A DNA stretch of 64,000 nucleotides from an uncultured Lachnospiraceae bacterium (GTDB taxonomy: Bacteria > Bacillota > Clostridia > Lachnospirales > Lachnospiraceae), in assembly GCA_910579505.1 (NCBI GenBank), contig CAJTTZ010000011.1, positions 62,001-126,000 of the forward strand. The letters run 5' to 3'. The notes beneath the pieces were generated by a model, which did no database searches, had not been told where the DNA came from, and saw only the letters and a program-made list of their open reading frames with translations. Both the position numbers and the translations under genes were made by a program. Shown in pieces: positions 32,948 through 41,392 of the stretch. How positions within the stretch are numbered: the stretch's first letter is position 1; each line of letters begins with the position of its first letter.

Positions 32948-35260
32948 ATGGCACAGGCAAGTAACCTGAAAAGAGACGTACTGGTAATGAATCTGGAGCA
33001 GGAGCTGGAGAACCAGACGCAGAGCGGATACGGCAAATCTATTTCCGCCTGCAGCAATGAGGAGCTTTATTACAGTATATTGCAGCTTTCCAAGAAGCTT
33101 ATGGAAGCGTCGGAGCGGATAGAAGGCGAGAAGAAAATTTATTATATTTCCGCAGAGTTCCTGATTGGCAAGCTTTTATCCAACAACCTGATCAATCTGG
33201 GCATTTATGACAATTTGGAGAAGATTCTTTTAAAGAACGGCAAGGAGCTTTCTGCGATTGAGGAGGTGGAGCCGGAGCCTTCTCTCGGAAATGGGGGTCT
33301 GGGACGTCTGGCCGCATGTTTCCTTGATTCCATTGCATCCCAGGGACTTCCCGGCGAGGGGATTGGGTTAAACTACCATTTCGGTCTGTTCAAGCAGGAG
33401 TTTAAGGACAAACTGCAGACAGCCGAGAAGAATGACTGGATTGAGGAGCAGTCGTGGCTTACGAAAACTGACACGACCTTTGAGGTGTCATTCGGTGAAA
33501 AGAAGGTGACATCCCGGCTTTATGACATTGATGTCATTGGCTATGACAACGGCGTGAATAAGCTGAGACTTTTCGATATCGAGACGATTGACGAGAGCCT
33601 TGTAAAGAAGGGTATTGATTTCGACAAGGAAGATATCGAGAAGAACCTGACGCTTTTCCTCTATCCCGACGATTCCGACGAAGCGGGAAATCTTCTGCGC
33701 ATTTACCAGCAGTATTTCATGGTGAGCAATGCGGCGCAGTTGATTTTGAAGGAGATGAAGGAGAAACAGTACGATCTGCGCACCATGTATGACCATGCGG
33801 TGATTCAGATCAACGATACCCACCCGACCATGGTGATCCCCGAGCTCATCCGTATTCTGGTGGATGAGAAGGCGTTTACGATGGACGAGGCGATTGAGGT
33901 TGTGAGCAGGACCTGCGCGTATACGAACCACACGATTCTGGCGGAGGCGCTTGAGAAATGGCCGCTTGCGTATCTGGAGAAGGTAGTTCCCCAGCTTGTG
34001 CCCATTATCAAGGAGCTGGATAAGCGTATCGCGAAGAAATACAAAGACCCCAAGGTGCAGATCATCGACGAGGACGACAGGGTGCATATGGCGCATATTG
34101 ACATCCATTACGGTTTCTCGGTAAACGGCGTAGCGACGATCCATACAGAGATTCTAAAGAACACGGAGCTGCATGCGTTCTACAAGATTTATCCTGAGAA
34201 GTTCAACAATAAGACGAACGGCATCACTTTCAGAAGGTGGCTTTTGTCCTGTAACCATGAGCTCGCGGGATTCCTTTCCGAGACCATTGGGGACGCCTAC
34301 AAGAAGGATGCGGCCAATCTGGAGAAGCTGTTGGAGTTTAAGGATGATGATGCGGTGCTTAACCGCATTGCCGAGATCAAGATGAACCGCAAGAAAGATC
34401 TGGCAGCTTATGTACAGAAGGTGGAAGGCGTAACGCTGAATCCCGATTCTATCTTTGATATTCAGAGCAAGCGTCTGCATGAGTACAAGAGGCAGCAGAT
34501 GAACGCCCTTTACATTATCCATAAGTATCTGGAGATCAAGGCCGGCAAGAAGCCCGCAAGACCCATGACGTTTATCTTCGGCGCAAAGGCGGCGCCCGCT
34601 TACGTGATCGCCCAGGACATCATTCACCTGCTTCTGGTGCTGCAGGAGATAATCAATAAGGATCCCGACGTCAGCCCGTACATGACGGTGCTTATGGTGG
34701 AGAACTACAATGTGGCTTATGCTGAGAAAATGATTCCGGCATGCGACATTTCCGAGCAGATCTCGCTGGCGTCCAAGGAGGCGTCCGGCACGGGCAACAT
34801 GAAGTTTATGTTAAACGGTGCGGTGACGCTCGGCACTTCCGACGGTGCGAACGTGGAGATTCACGAACTGGTCGGCGACGACAACATTTATATCTTTGGT
34901 GAGAAATCCGAGGCGGTGATTGCGCACTACGAGAAGGCTGACTATGTGTCCAAGGATTACTATAAGAAGTCTCCCGTGATTAAGGAGGCGGTAGACTTTA
35001 TCGTCAGCAAGCAGGCGCTGAAAGTGGGCCATAAGGAAAATCTGGAGAGACTCTACAAGGAGCTGTTAAACAAAGACTGGTTTATGACCCTTCTGGATCT
35101 GGAGGATTATATCAAAACCAAGGATCAGATGATGGCGGATTATGAGGACCAGGGGAAGTGGAGAAAGATGATGCTTGTGAATATCGCCAAGGCAGGTTTC
35201 TTCTCCTCTGACAGAACCATCGAAGAGTACAACCGTGATATCTGGAAGTTACGCGCATAA
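32948..35260 (+). CDS. glgP: Glycogen/maltodextrin phosphorylase (GT35)
   Basis: Releases glucose 1-phosphate from glycogen or maltodextrin with PLP as cofactor. 770 residues; landmarks include YYISAEFLIGKLL, EPEPSLGNGGLGRLAACFLDS, QINDTHPTMVIPEL, FNNKTNGITFRRWLL, KRLHEYKRQQMNALY and the PLP-lysine region EASGTGNMKFMLNGAVTLGT (Lys about 619). ATG at 32948 follows GGGAGG. Slightly shorter than the animal enzymes, in the usual clostridial range. Terminator at 35284. Confidence 0.93.
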   Translation: MAQASNLKRDVLVMNLEQELENQTQSGYGKSISACSNEELYYSILQLSKKLMEASERIEGEKKIYYISAEFLIGKLLSNNLINLGIYDNLEKILLKNGKELSAIEEVEPEPSLGNGGLGRLAACFLDSIASQGLPGEGIGLNYHFGLFKQEFKDKLQTAEKNDWIEEQSWLTKTDTTFEVSFGEKKVTSRLYDIDVIGYDNGVNKLRLFDIETIDESLVKKGIDFDKEDIEKNLTLFLYPDDSDEAGNLLRIYQQYFMVSNAAQLILKEMKEKQYDLRTMYDHAVIQINDTHPTMVIPELIRILVDEKAFTMDEAIEVVSRTCAYTNHTILAEALEKWPLAYLEKVVPQLVPIIKELDKRIAKKYKDPKVQIIDEDDRVHMAHIDIHYGFSVNGVATIHTEILKNTELHAFYKIYPEKFNNKTNGITFRRWLLSCNHELAGFLSETIGDAYKKDAANLEKLLEFKDDDAVLNRIAEIKMNRKKDLAAYVQKVEGVTLNPDSIFDIQSKRLHEYKRQQMNALYIIHKYLEIKAGKKPARPMTFIFGAKAAPAYVIAQDIIHLLLVLQEIINKDPDVSPYMTVLMVENYNVAYAEKMIPACDISEQISLASKEASGTGNMKFMLNGAVTLGTSDGANVEIHELVGDDNIYIFGEKSEAVIAHYEKADYVSKDYYKKSPVIKEAVDFIVSKQALKVGHKENLERLYKELLNKDWFMTLLDLEDYIKTKDQMMADYEDQGKWRKMMLVNIAKAGFFSSDRTIEEYNRDIWKLRA

Positions 35261-35283
35261 GCGGAGTCAGAAAGTACGTGAAA

Positions 35284-35312
35284 AACAGACGTCCCCCGGG
35301 CGTCTGTTTTTG
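35284..35312 (+). terminator. Terminator of glgP
   Basis: CAGACG and CGTCTG flank a C/G-rich loop and are followed by TTTTT. Confidence 0.85.
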
Positions 35313-35366
35313 CGCGGACCGGAGACCATGAATGAGTAATGCGCAGCATTTCGAGTCTGCTTATGT

Positions 35367-36437
35367 TTACGTCCCAAGCGCCTTCAACCGTTCTTCTGCC
35401 GGCGCGTAACCTTTACACTTCCGATAATACTTCCGCGCTTCTTTTGTGTGTCCGGTGCATTCATAAATCACGCCGATATTGTAATATGCCATATAGCTGT
35501 TTACCCCATCCACAGAAAACTCTTCTATGGTGACAGACTTTTCAAACTCCGCGATGGCGGCGTCAAAAAGTCCGTTGTTCATATAAATCAGCCCCATCAG
35601 AAAGACAAAATCAGCCCTTACGGCGAAGACGCCGTAAAGTTCGGCGAGTCCCAGCGCCTCCTGAAAGCGCTTTAAGTCAAGGAGCGTGTATCCGTAAGAT
35701 TCCACCATGGTTTTCACATAGTCAAGTTCGGGATCTACCTCCATGGAAAGTCCGGCATCAAAGCTGTCAAAGGCGTTCTCGGCGTCACCAAGCCTGCGGT
35801 AACTCTGACCGAGCTGGAAATAGAGATAGGGATCGGGACCTTCCCTGTCGAGCTGCGCCTTGAGCAGGGCGATGTTTCGGCGGGATTTTTCCTGCATGTC
35901 GGTTTCGGTTTCGTCATAGCCTACATGAAGAATTGTGACAGGAGCGTCATAGACAGATTTCACCTTGCCGTCACGGCGTTCCAGCTGCTCATGCACCGGC
36001 CCGACAAAGTGAAAATATCTGCGGTCAGCCAGACGGCTTACCCGCGTCTGCTCAAAGGAAGTCTGACCGCCGCGAAGGAAACGGCTGCGAATGAGAATCC
36101 GCCCGGCGTGGTCCGAATGCTCTTCCATGCAGCGCCGGAGTGCAGCCAGATCTATCTTTTCAATATATTCATCACAATCGAGAAAAAGTATCCAATCATA
36201 GGAGGCTTTTTGCGCACAGAAATTTCTGGCGGCGCTGAAATCATCACACCAGTCGAAGTGGTAAATCCGATCTGTGTATTTTTCGGCAACCGCCAGAGTT
36301 TTGTCTGTGGAGCCTGTGTCTGTCAGTACGATCTCAAAACCGTAGGTGGACAGACGTTTCAGGCATTCCCCGATATGCTTGTCTTCATTTTTAGCGATAA
36401 TACAGACGGACAGCGGAAACAAGGCTTCTCCTTTCAT
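35367..36437 (-). CDS. GT2 glycosyltransferase with TPR tail
   Basis: About 356 residues: a GT-A glycosyltransferase family 2 domain (LSVCIIAKNEDKHIGECLKRL, TDTGSTDKT, ILFLDCDEYIE with the DxD-like metal site) followed by tetratricopeptide repeats (YLYFQLGQSYRRLGDAENAFDSF; YNIGVIYECTGHTKEARKYYRKC). Proteins of this build glycosylate surface structures. The ATG at 36437 overlaps the stop of the upstream paralog as ATGA; an AAAGGAG site lies just downstream, five bases before TTG at 36422, which would start the protein at MFPLSVCIIAKNED exactly as in the paralog. Either start is possible. Confidence 0.85.
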   Translation of the reverse strand: MKGEALFPLSVCIIAKNEDKHIGECLKRLSTYGFEIVLTDTGSTDKTLAVAEKYTDRIYHFDWCDDFSAARNFCAQKASYDWILFLDCDEYIEKIDLAALRRCMEEHSDHAGRILIRSRFLRGGQTSFEQTRVSRLADRRYFHFVGPVHEQLERRDGKVKSVYDAPVTILHVGYDETETDMQEKSRRNIALLKAQLDREGPDPYLYFQLGQSYRRLGDAENAFDSFDAGLSMEVDPELDYVKTMVESYGYTLLDLKRFQEALGLAELYGVFAVRADFVFLMGLIYMNNGLFDAAIAEFEKSVTIEEFSVDGVNSYMAYYNIGVIYECTGHTKEARKYYRKCKGYAPAEERLKALGT

Positions 36438-37501
36438 GAGACATTTTCCCGGGAGGAAAGCTCCCTGAGTCTTCTGACGGCGGGGTCGTAATCTCCGCAT
36501 TTTTTGTAGTAGGTTCTCGCCTGTCCCAATTCGCCCATGCTCTCATATATTTCAGCAATATGGAAATTGGCGCGGTAGCTGTTGACTCCTGTGCGGGAAT
36601 AGGCTGTGAGCGAAGTTGCCTTTTTAAATTCCTCGATGGCTTTGGCATACTCGCCCTTTTTCTGATAGAGCATACCCATCAGGAAGACGAAATCTGCCCG
36701 GTGGGAGAACAGGTCGTACTTTTCCCGGAGGGACATGGCCGTGTCGTATTTGGCCAGGTCCATCAGGCAGTAGCCATAGGTTTCCGCCATACTCTGCACA
36801 AAATCCGAGTTGGGATCCGCGTTTAAATCAAGTCCGAGCTTGTAATAGTGCGCCGCCTTTTCCATGTCGTTTAAGGATATGTAGTTCTGCCCAAGCTGGA
36901 AATAAATATAGGGGCTTGGACCTTTCAGGGACAGGTCGTGCAACAGCATTTCCAGATTTCTGGTAGCCCGCATACGTTTATCGGATTCGCTCACGTAGCC
37001 CTCGTGGTAAAAGGTGAGGGGAATCGGGAAGGTGTCAGGCTCCTTGCCCTGCATGGTGCGCACCTGCTCGTGTATGCTGCCCTCGTAATGGCAGTAGTTT
37101 TTGTTGAAGAGTCTGCCGATACGCTCTGACATGATGGAGCGCGCGCCCTGTACGGTATACGGATTGTTGCGCGTAATCATGCCGACGGCTTCACGCCGCC
37201 CGGTGAGAGAGTCCTCAAGCTGTGCAAGATTGACATTTTCCAGATATTCGTCGCAGTCAATAATGAGCACCCAGTCGTTAGCTGCCTGCTGGATGGAGAA
37301 ATTCCTCGCGCAGCTGAAGTCCTCGCACCATGCGAAGTGAAAGATTTTGTCCGCATATTTATGGGCAATCTCCACGGTACGGTCAACGGAGCCGGTGTCC
37401 ACTACAATAATTTCAAAGCGGCAGGGACGAAGTCTTTTGAGACATTCCTCGATATGGTTATCTTCGTTTTTGGCAATCATGCACACGGAAACGGGTAACA
37501 T
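36434..37501 (-). CDS. GT2 glycosyltransferase with TPR tail (paralog)
   Basis: 355 residues: GT2 domain (MLPVSVCMIAKNEDNHIEECLKRLRP, VDTGSVDRT, VLIIDCDEYLENV) then TPR-like repeats (YIYFQLGQNYISLNDMEKAAHYY; FHIAEIYESMGELGQARTYYKKC). ATG at 37501 has AGAGGTG upstream; the frame extends further 5' but without a plausible start. It is a tandem duplicate of the gene at 35367 and its stop overlaps that gene's ATG. SunS/peptide glycosyltransferase-like functions are an alternative. Confidence 0.87.
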   Translation of the reverse strand: MLPVSVCMIAKNEDNHIEECLKRLRPCRFEIIVVDTGSVDRTVEIAHKYADKIFHFAWCEDFSCARNFSIQQAANDWVLIIDCDEYLENVNLAQLEDSLTGRREAVGMITRNNPYTVQGARSIMSERIGRLFNKNYCHYEGSIHEQVRTMQGKEPDTFPIPLTFYHEGYVSESDKRMRATRNLEMLLHDLSLKGPSPYIYFQLGQNYISLNDMEKAAHYYKLGLDLNADPNSDFVQSMAETYGYCLMDLAKYDTAMSLREKYDLFSHRADFVFLMGMLYQKKGEYAKAIEEFKKATSLTAYSRTGVNSYRANFHIAEIYESMGELGQARTYYKKCGDYDPAVRRLRELSSRENVS

Positions 37502-37780
37502 AGCAGCACCTCTTTTGTGATTTATTAAAACTATGTATATTTTAGCACCTTCTTTGCGTGGCGACAATACGGTTTTTATTGGAGAAAGGGGAGATTTATT
37601 GTTCCTTTTGTACAAAAAGTACAAAAAAGAAAGGGAAAACATGATGAACATGACGATATTCCGTTTAACAGTAGTGGTAGGTGGTTCCTTTTTGAATGCA
37701 AATATGGTATACTATCCCCAAGCAGAGAGGAGAAGACCTCTTCTCATTAAAGAATATAATACATGATAAGGGGGTCTATT

Positions 37781-38122
37781 ATGACAAAGGCAGAAATCTT
37801 AAAGGCAGAAATCTTAAAACAGCATAAGAGTGTCAGACAGTTTGCGATTGAGATGGAAATACCATACTCTACGTTAGTTACCGCACTCGATAGGGGTATT
37901 GAGGGTATGGCTTACGGTACGGTGATCCGCATGTGCGACAGGCTGAATCTGAATCCCGTAGATTTCACACCTATTAACCAGAAGAGTCTGCTCGGCGGTA
38001 AAATCATGGAAAACCGGGTGATGCAGTATTATGTGAAGCTGAATAAAACCGGACGCAAGAAAGCGCTTGAGTTGATGGAAGATTATGCTCAGCTTGATAA
38101 GTATAAGGCTACTGAGGAGTAA
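37781..38122 (+). CDS. Small XRE-like helix-turn-helix protein
   Basis: 113 residues. Residues about 18-60 (HKSVRQFAIEMEIPYSTLVTALDRG...MAYGTVIRMCDRLNLNPVDF) form a Cro/CI-type helix-turn-helix seen in small firmicute regulators. The N-terminus AEILKAEILK comes from an exact 15-base tandem repeat (37786-37800, 37801-37815). ATG at 37781 lies behind GGGGGTC. TATACT at about 37707 could be the -10. The UDP-galactopyranose mutase gene starts three bases after its stop region, so it may regulate surface-sugar genes. Confidence 0.75.
   Translation: MTKAEILKAEILKQHKSVRQFAIEMEIPYSTLVTALDRGIEGMAYGTVIRMCDRLNLNPVDFTPINQKSLLGGKIMENRVMQYYVKLNKTGRKKALELMEDYAQLDKYKATEE
37786..37815 (+). repeat. 15-bp in-frame tandem repeat (two copies)
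   Basis: AAAGGCAGAAATCTT occurs twice head to tail inside the start of the helix-turn-helix gene, adding five residues (AEILK or equivalent). In-frame copy-number changes would be tolerated. Confidence 0.9.
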
Positions 38123-38124
38123 AA

Positions 38125-39285
38125 ATGAATTATGATTATCTTATCGTGGGCGCAGGGCTGTACGGCTCTGTGTTTGCCCACGAAATGTACAAAAAAGGCC
38201 GGCGGGTGCGCCTGATTGACAGAAGGCAGCATGTAGCCGGCAATATTTATACGGAGGAAGTGGAAGGTATACAGGTGCACCGCTACGGCGCGCATATTTT
38301 TCATACTTCCGACAAGACTATATGGGATTATGTAAACCAATTTGCGGAGTTCAACCACTACATCAATTCGCCGGTTGCCCGTTATAAGGAGGAGCTGTAC
38401 AATCTTCCTTTCAATATGAACACGTTCAGCAAAATGTGGGGCGTGGTGACGCCCGCGCAGGCGAAAGAAAAAATTGCGGAACAGATCGCAGACCTTCACA
38501 TCGCAGAGCCGAAAAATCTGGAGGAGCAGGCGCTTTCGCTGGTGGGCCGGGACGTATACGAGAAGCTGGTCAAGGGCTACACGGAGAAGCAGTGGGGCAG
38601 GGACTGCACGGAACTGCCGGCCTTTATCATCAAGAGGCTGCCCCTTCGTTTTACCTATGATAACAATTATTTCAATGACCGTTATCAGGGGATTCCTGTG
38701 GGAGGCTATACCATAATGGTAGAGAAAATGCTGCAGGGTATTGAGGTGACGACAGGCGTGTCATACCGGGAATTTGTGACAGAGGAAGAGCGGGACGGAC
38801 GCATCTGCCTGAAAGACCGTGACGGCAATACATACGACAAGGTTCTGTATACGGGAATGATTGATGAGTTTTTCGACTTTTCGCTGGGGCATCTTGAGTA
38901 CCGCTCCCTGAGGTTTGAGACAGAGTATCTTGGGGACTGCGATAATTACCAGGGAAACGCAGTGGTGAATTACACGGAGCGCGAAATCCCTTATACCAGG
39001 GTGATTGAGCACAAGCATTTTGAGTTCGGCACGCAGCCAGGCACGGTGATCACCAGAGAATATCCGGCGGTCTGGAAAGAAGGGGAGGAGCCCTACTATC
39101 CGATCAATGACGAGAAAAATGAGAGCTTGATGGAGAAGTATGCAGAGCTTGCAAAGGCCAAGCCCTATGTGATGTTCGGCGGGCGGCTGGGACAGTACCG
39201 CTATTACGACATGGACAAGGTGATCGCACAGGCACTTGAGGCGGCGAACAACGCGAAAAGTACTTCGAAAGACGTCCCGTCATAG
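38125..39285 (+). CDS. glf: UDP-galactopyranose mutase
   Basis: Converts UDP-galactopyranose to UDP-galactofuranose with reduced FAD, for galactofuranose in surface glycans. 386 residues with YLIVGAGLYGSVFAHE (FAD-binding), HVAGNIYTEE, QVHRYGAHIFHTSDK, GYTEKQWGRD, and the C-terminal MFGGRLGQYRYYDMDKVIAQAL. The last ten codons (AKSTSKDVPS) lie in the palindromic repeat that begins at 39252, so the C-terminus has been set by insertion of that element. Confidence 0.92.
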   Translation: MNYDYLIVGAGLYGSVFAHEMYKKGRRVRLIDRRQHVAGNIYTEEVEGIQVHRYGAHIFHTSDKTIWDYVNQFAEFNHYINSPVARYKEELYNLPFNMNTFSKMWGVVTPAQAKEKIAEQIADLHIAEPKNLEEQALSLVGRDVYEKLVKGYTEKQWGRDCTELPAFIIKRLPLRFTYDNNYFNDRYQGIPVGGYTIMVEKMLQGIEVTTGVSYREFVTEEERDGRICLKDRDGNTYDKVLYTGMIDEFFDFSLGHLEYRSLRFETEYLGDCDNYQGNAVVNYTEREIPYTRVIEHKHFEFGTQPGTVITREYPAVWKEGEEPYYPINDEKNESLMEKYAELAKAKPYVMFGGRLGQYRYYDMDKVIAQALEAANNAKSTSKDVPS

Positions 39286-39346
39286 GGCGGGTTGCCAAGA
39301 AGTATTATGTTTCGCGTGGGAGAATACCAAAAGCAGGCATTCTCCG
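39252..39346. repeat. Intergenic palindromic element, copy B
   Basis: Arms CGCGAAAAGTACTTCG and AAGAAGTATTATGTTTCGCG flank a GACGTCCCG...GGGCGGG hairpin; then GGAGAATACC pairs with GGCATTCTCC (39319-39344). The first arm is read as the end of glf. Related to copies at 29178 and 62636. Confidence 0.7.
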
Positions 39347-39469
39347 TTCGGGCAGAGCTGCTGCATAAAAATTGAGGCAGAGTCTTGACAACAGGCAGGG
39401 CCCTGCCTATAATATTTCTTGATAGTTTGAATATCAAAGTATTTTGGATCAGCAGAGACAGAAGGGATC

Positions 39470-39556
39470 GGGTGCGTCGCCATGCTTGCATGAGCGACAG
39501 TGCACGAGACCTTATGGCGAGCGAAGCGAACGAGAAATGCGAAGCATTTCGAGTCG
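39470..39556. repeat. Nested hairpin element with GAAATGC-GAA-GCATTTC
   Basis: CGCCAT (about 39479) pairs with ATGGCG (about 39515) around a hairpin rich in GCTTGCATGAGCGACAGTGCACGAG; then GAGCGAAGCGAACGAG and the perfect stem GAAATGC/GCATTTC with a GAA loop at 39533-39550. Related stems are at 35334-35355 and 45537-45553. Confidence 0.6.
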
Positions 39557-39585
39557 GCTGATCCGAATTTTTATGGAGGCGCCCT

Positions 39586-41202
39586 ATGAATTGGAATGAG
39601 GCAAACAGGGAACTGGACAGGAGAAGAGAAAAGGCTTTGCTTGGCGGTGGTCAGAGCAGGATTGACAAGCAGCACGCGAACGGGAAACTGACGGCGAGAG
39701 AGCGGATTGAGATGCTTCTTGACCCCGGTACGTTTGTGGAGGTGGACGGTTTTCTGGAGTCCCGCATCGACGACTTTGACCTGGACAAGAGACGTGTGCC
39801 CGGAGACGGTGTGGTGACGGGATATGGGGAGATCGACGGCAGACAGGTGTTTGTGGCGAGCGAGGACTTCACGGTGATCGGCGGTACGCTTGGCGAATAC
39901 CATTCCTTTAAAATATGCCGGATTCAGGATATGGCAATGGAGATGAAGGCGCCCCTGATCTGTATAAACGACAGCGGCGGCGCGAGAATCGAGGAGGGTA
40001 TTTCCTCCCTGAGCGGCTATAGCGGGATGTTTTTACGTCATACAAAAGCGTCCGGGGTGATTCCGCAGATCGCGGTGATCCTTGGACCTTGTTCGGGCGG
40101 AGCCTGCTATGCGCCCGCCATCTGCGACTTTATTTTTATGGTGAAGGATATCTCGAAAATGTTTATCACTGGACCGAACGTAGTGAAAACGGTCATCAAT
40201 GAGGAAGTTTCGGTGGAGGAGCTGGGCGGCGCGCAGGTGCACGCGAAGAAGAGCGGCGTGTCCCACTTTACCTACGACACGGAAAACGAGTGCCTGATGG
40301 GTGTGAGAAAACTGCTTTCCTATCTGCCGAGCAACTGGACGGAGAGGCCTCCCGTGGTGAATACGCCCGAGCGGCAGAGCATTTCATCCAGAGTGGGCAG
40401 AGTGTTTGGCAGAGGCGAAGGAGCGAGGCAGGACAATGCGCTGAAAGCAAAAGCTGCCAAACTCAAGGATATCGTGCCGGATAATTCCCGCCATGCCTAT
40501 GATGTGAAAGAGGTGATCGACTGCATCGTGGACGAGGGAAGTTTCTTCGAGGTGCAAAAAGAATTTGCCACCAACGCGGTGGTGGGGTGGTGCCGTATGG
40601 AAGGCAAGGTTGTCGGGATTGTGGCGAACCAGCCGAACTCCATGGGCGGTTCCCTCGATTACCACGCTTCCGATAAAATAGCGCGGTTTATCCGTTTTTG
40701 TGACTGTTTTAACATACCGCTTGTCACCCTGATTGACGTGCCGGCCTTTCTGCCCGGGACAGCGCAGGAGCACAATGGCATCATCCGCCACGGCGCAAAG
40801 ATACTTTTCGCCTACTCGGAGGCAACCGTGCCGAAGATTTCGCTGATTATGCGGAAGGCTTACGGCGGCGCTTATATCGCCATGAACTCTAAGGAAATGG
40901 GGGCGGATATCGTCTATGCATGGCCCATCGCGGAGATCGCGGTGATGGGGGCGGACGGCGCGGTCAACATCGCCTTCAAGAGAAAGATCAAGGCGGCGGC
41001 AGACCCTGAAGCCATGCGTGCCCAGTGCAAGCAGGAGTACGAGGACAGATTCCTAAATCCCTACGTGGCTGCGTCCAGAGGCTACGTCAACGAGGTCATC
41101 AAACCCGAGGAGACGCGGGAAGCGCTGTTAAAGGCGCTGCGGGGATTGAAGAATAAGCAGATAGAAAATCCGAAGAAGAAACATGGAAATATACCGCTGT
41201 AA
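39586..41202 (+). CDS. Biotin-dependent carboxyltransferase beta subunit
   Basis: 538 residues, matching the carboxyltransferase family of propionyl-CoA carboxylase beta, methylmalonyl-CoA decarboxylase alpha (MmdA) and acetyl-CoA carboxylase: GKLTARERIEMLLDPGTFVE, GDGVVTGYGEIDGRQVFVASEDFTVIGGTLGE, INDSGGARIEEGISSLSGYSGMF, GPCSGGACYAPAICDFIFM, VDGxxPGTAQEHNGIIRHGAKILFAYSEATVPK and RKAYGGAYIAMNSK. It transfers CO2 between biotin and an acyl-CoA. No biotin carrier, biotin carboxylase or decarboxylase membrane subunit lies beside it, so the direction and substrate are open. Confidence 0.87.
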   Translation: MNWNEANRELDRRREKALLGGGQSRIDKQHANGKLTARERIEMLLDPGTFVEVDGFLESRIDDFDLDKRRVPGDGVVTGYGEIDGRQVFVASEDFTVIGGTLGEYHSFKICRIQDMAMEMKAPLICINDSGGARIEEGISSLSGYSGMFLRHTKASGVIPQIAVILGPCSGGACYAPAICDFIFMVKDISKMFITGPNVVKTVINEEVSVEELGGAQVHAKKSGVSHFTYDTENECLMGVRKLLSYLPSNWTERPPVVNTPERQSISSRVGRVFGRGEGARQDNALKAKAAKLKDIVPDNSRHAYDVKEVIDCIVDEGSFFEVQKEFATNAVVGWCRMEGKVVGIVANQPNSMGGSLDYHASDKIARFIRFCDCFNIPLVTLIDVPAFLPGTAQEHNGIIRHGAKILFAYSEATVPKISLIMRKAYGGAYIAMNSKEMGADIVYAWPIAEIAVMGADGAVNIAFKRKIKAAADPEAMRAQCKQEYEDRFLNPYVAASRGYVNEVIKPEETREALLKALRGLKNKQIENPKKKHGNIPL

Positions 41203-41217
41203 TAGATAGCATAGGTA

Positions 41218-41333
41218 GCGCAGCATGATAGGGCATATCTGCCCGTCCCGAAGCACTGTTTGAGTGCCGAGCTTGCGAAGCGAGGTGGGCACGAGTTTGC
41301 GCAGGGACGACAGATTGCCCTATCATGCTGCGC
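41218..41333. repeat. Large inverted repeat between convergent genes
   Basis: GCGCAGCATGATAGGGCA (41218-41235) is exactly complementary to 41316-41333. Pairing continues with interruptions inward (CGTCCC/GGGACG) around a second hairpin containing GAGCTTGCGAAGCGAG. It is not followed by T runs; a separate terminator comes next. Confidence 0.8.
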
Positions 41334-41347
41334 CTCTACGAACCAAA

Positions 41348-41374
41348 AACAGCGGGTCATTGACCCGCTGTTTT
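41348..41374. terminator. Bidirectional terminator
   Basis: AACAGCGGGTCA and TGACCCGCTGTT pair with almost no loop; T-rich on one side and A-rich on the other, so it can stop transcription from both convergent genes. Confidence 0.8.
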
Positions 41375-41392
41375 GATATCCTTATATCCGTC

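Noticed and set aside
37640..37766. Short frame upstream of the helix-turn-helix gene
   Set aside because: It covers the promoter region, has no convincing ribosome site and no conserved features.
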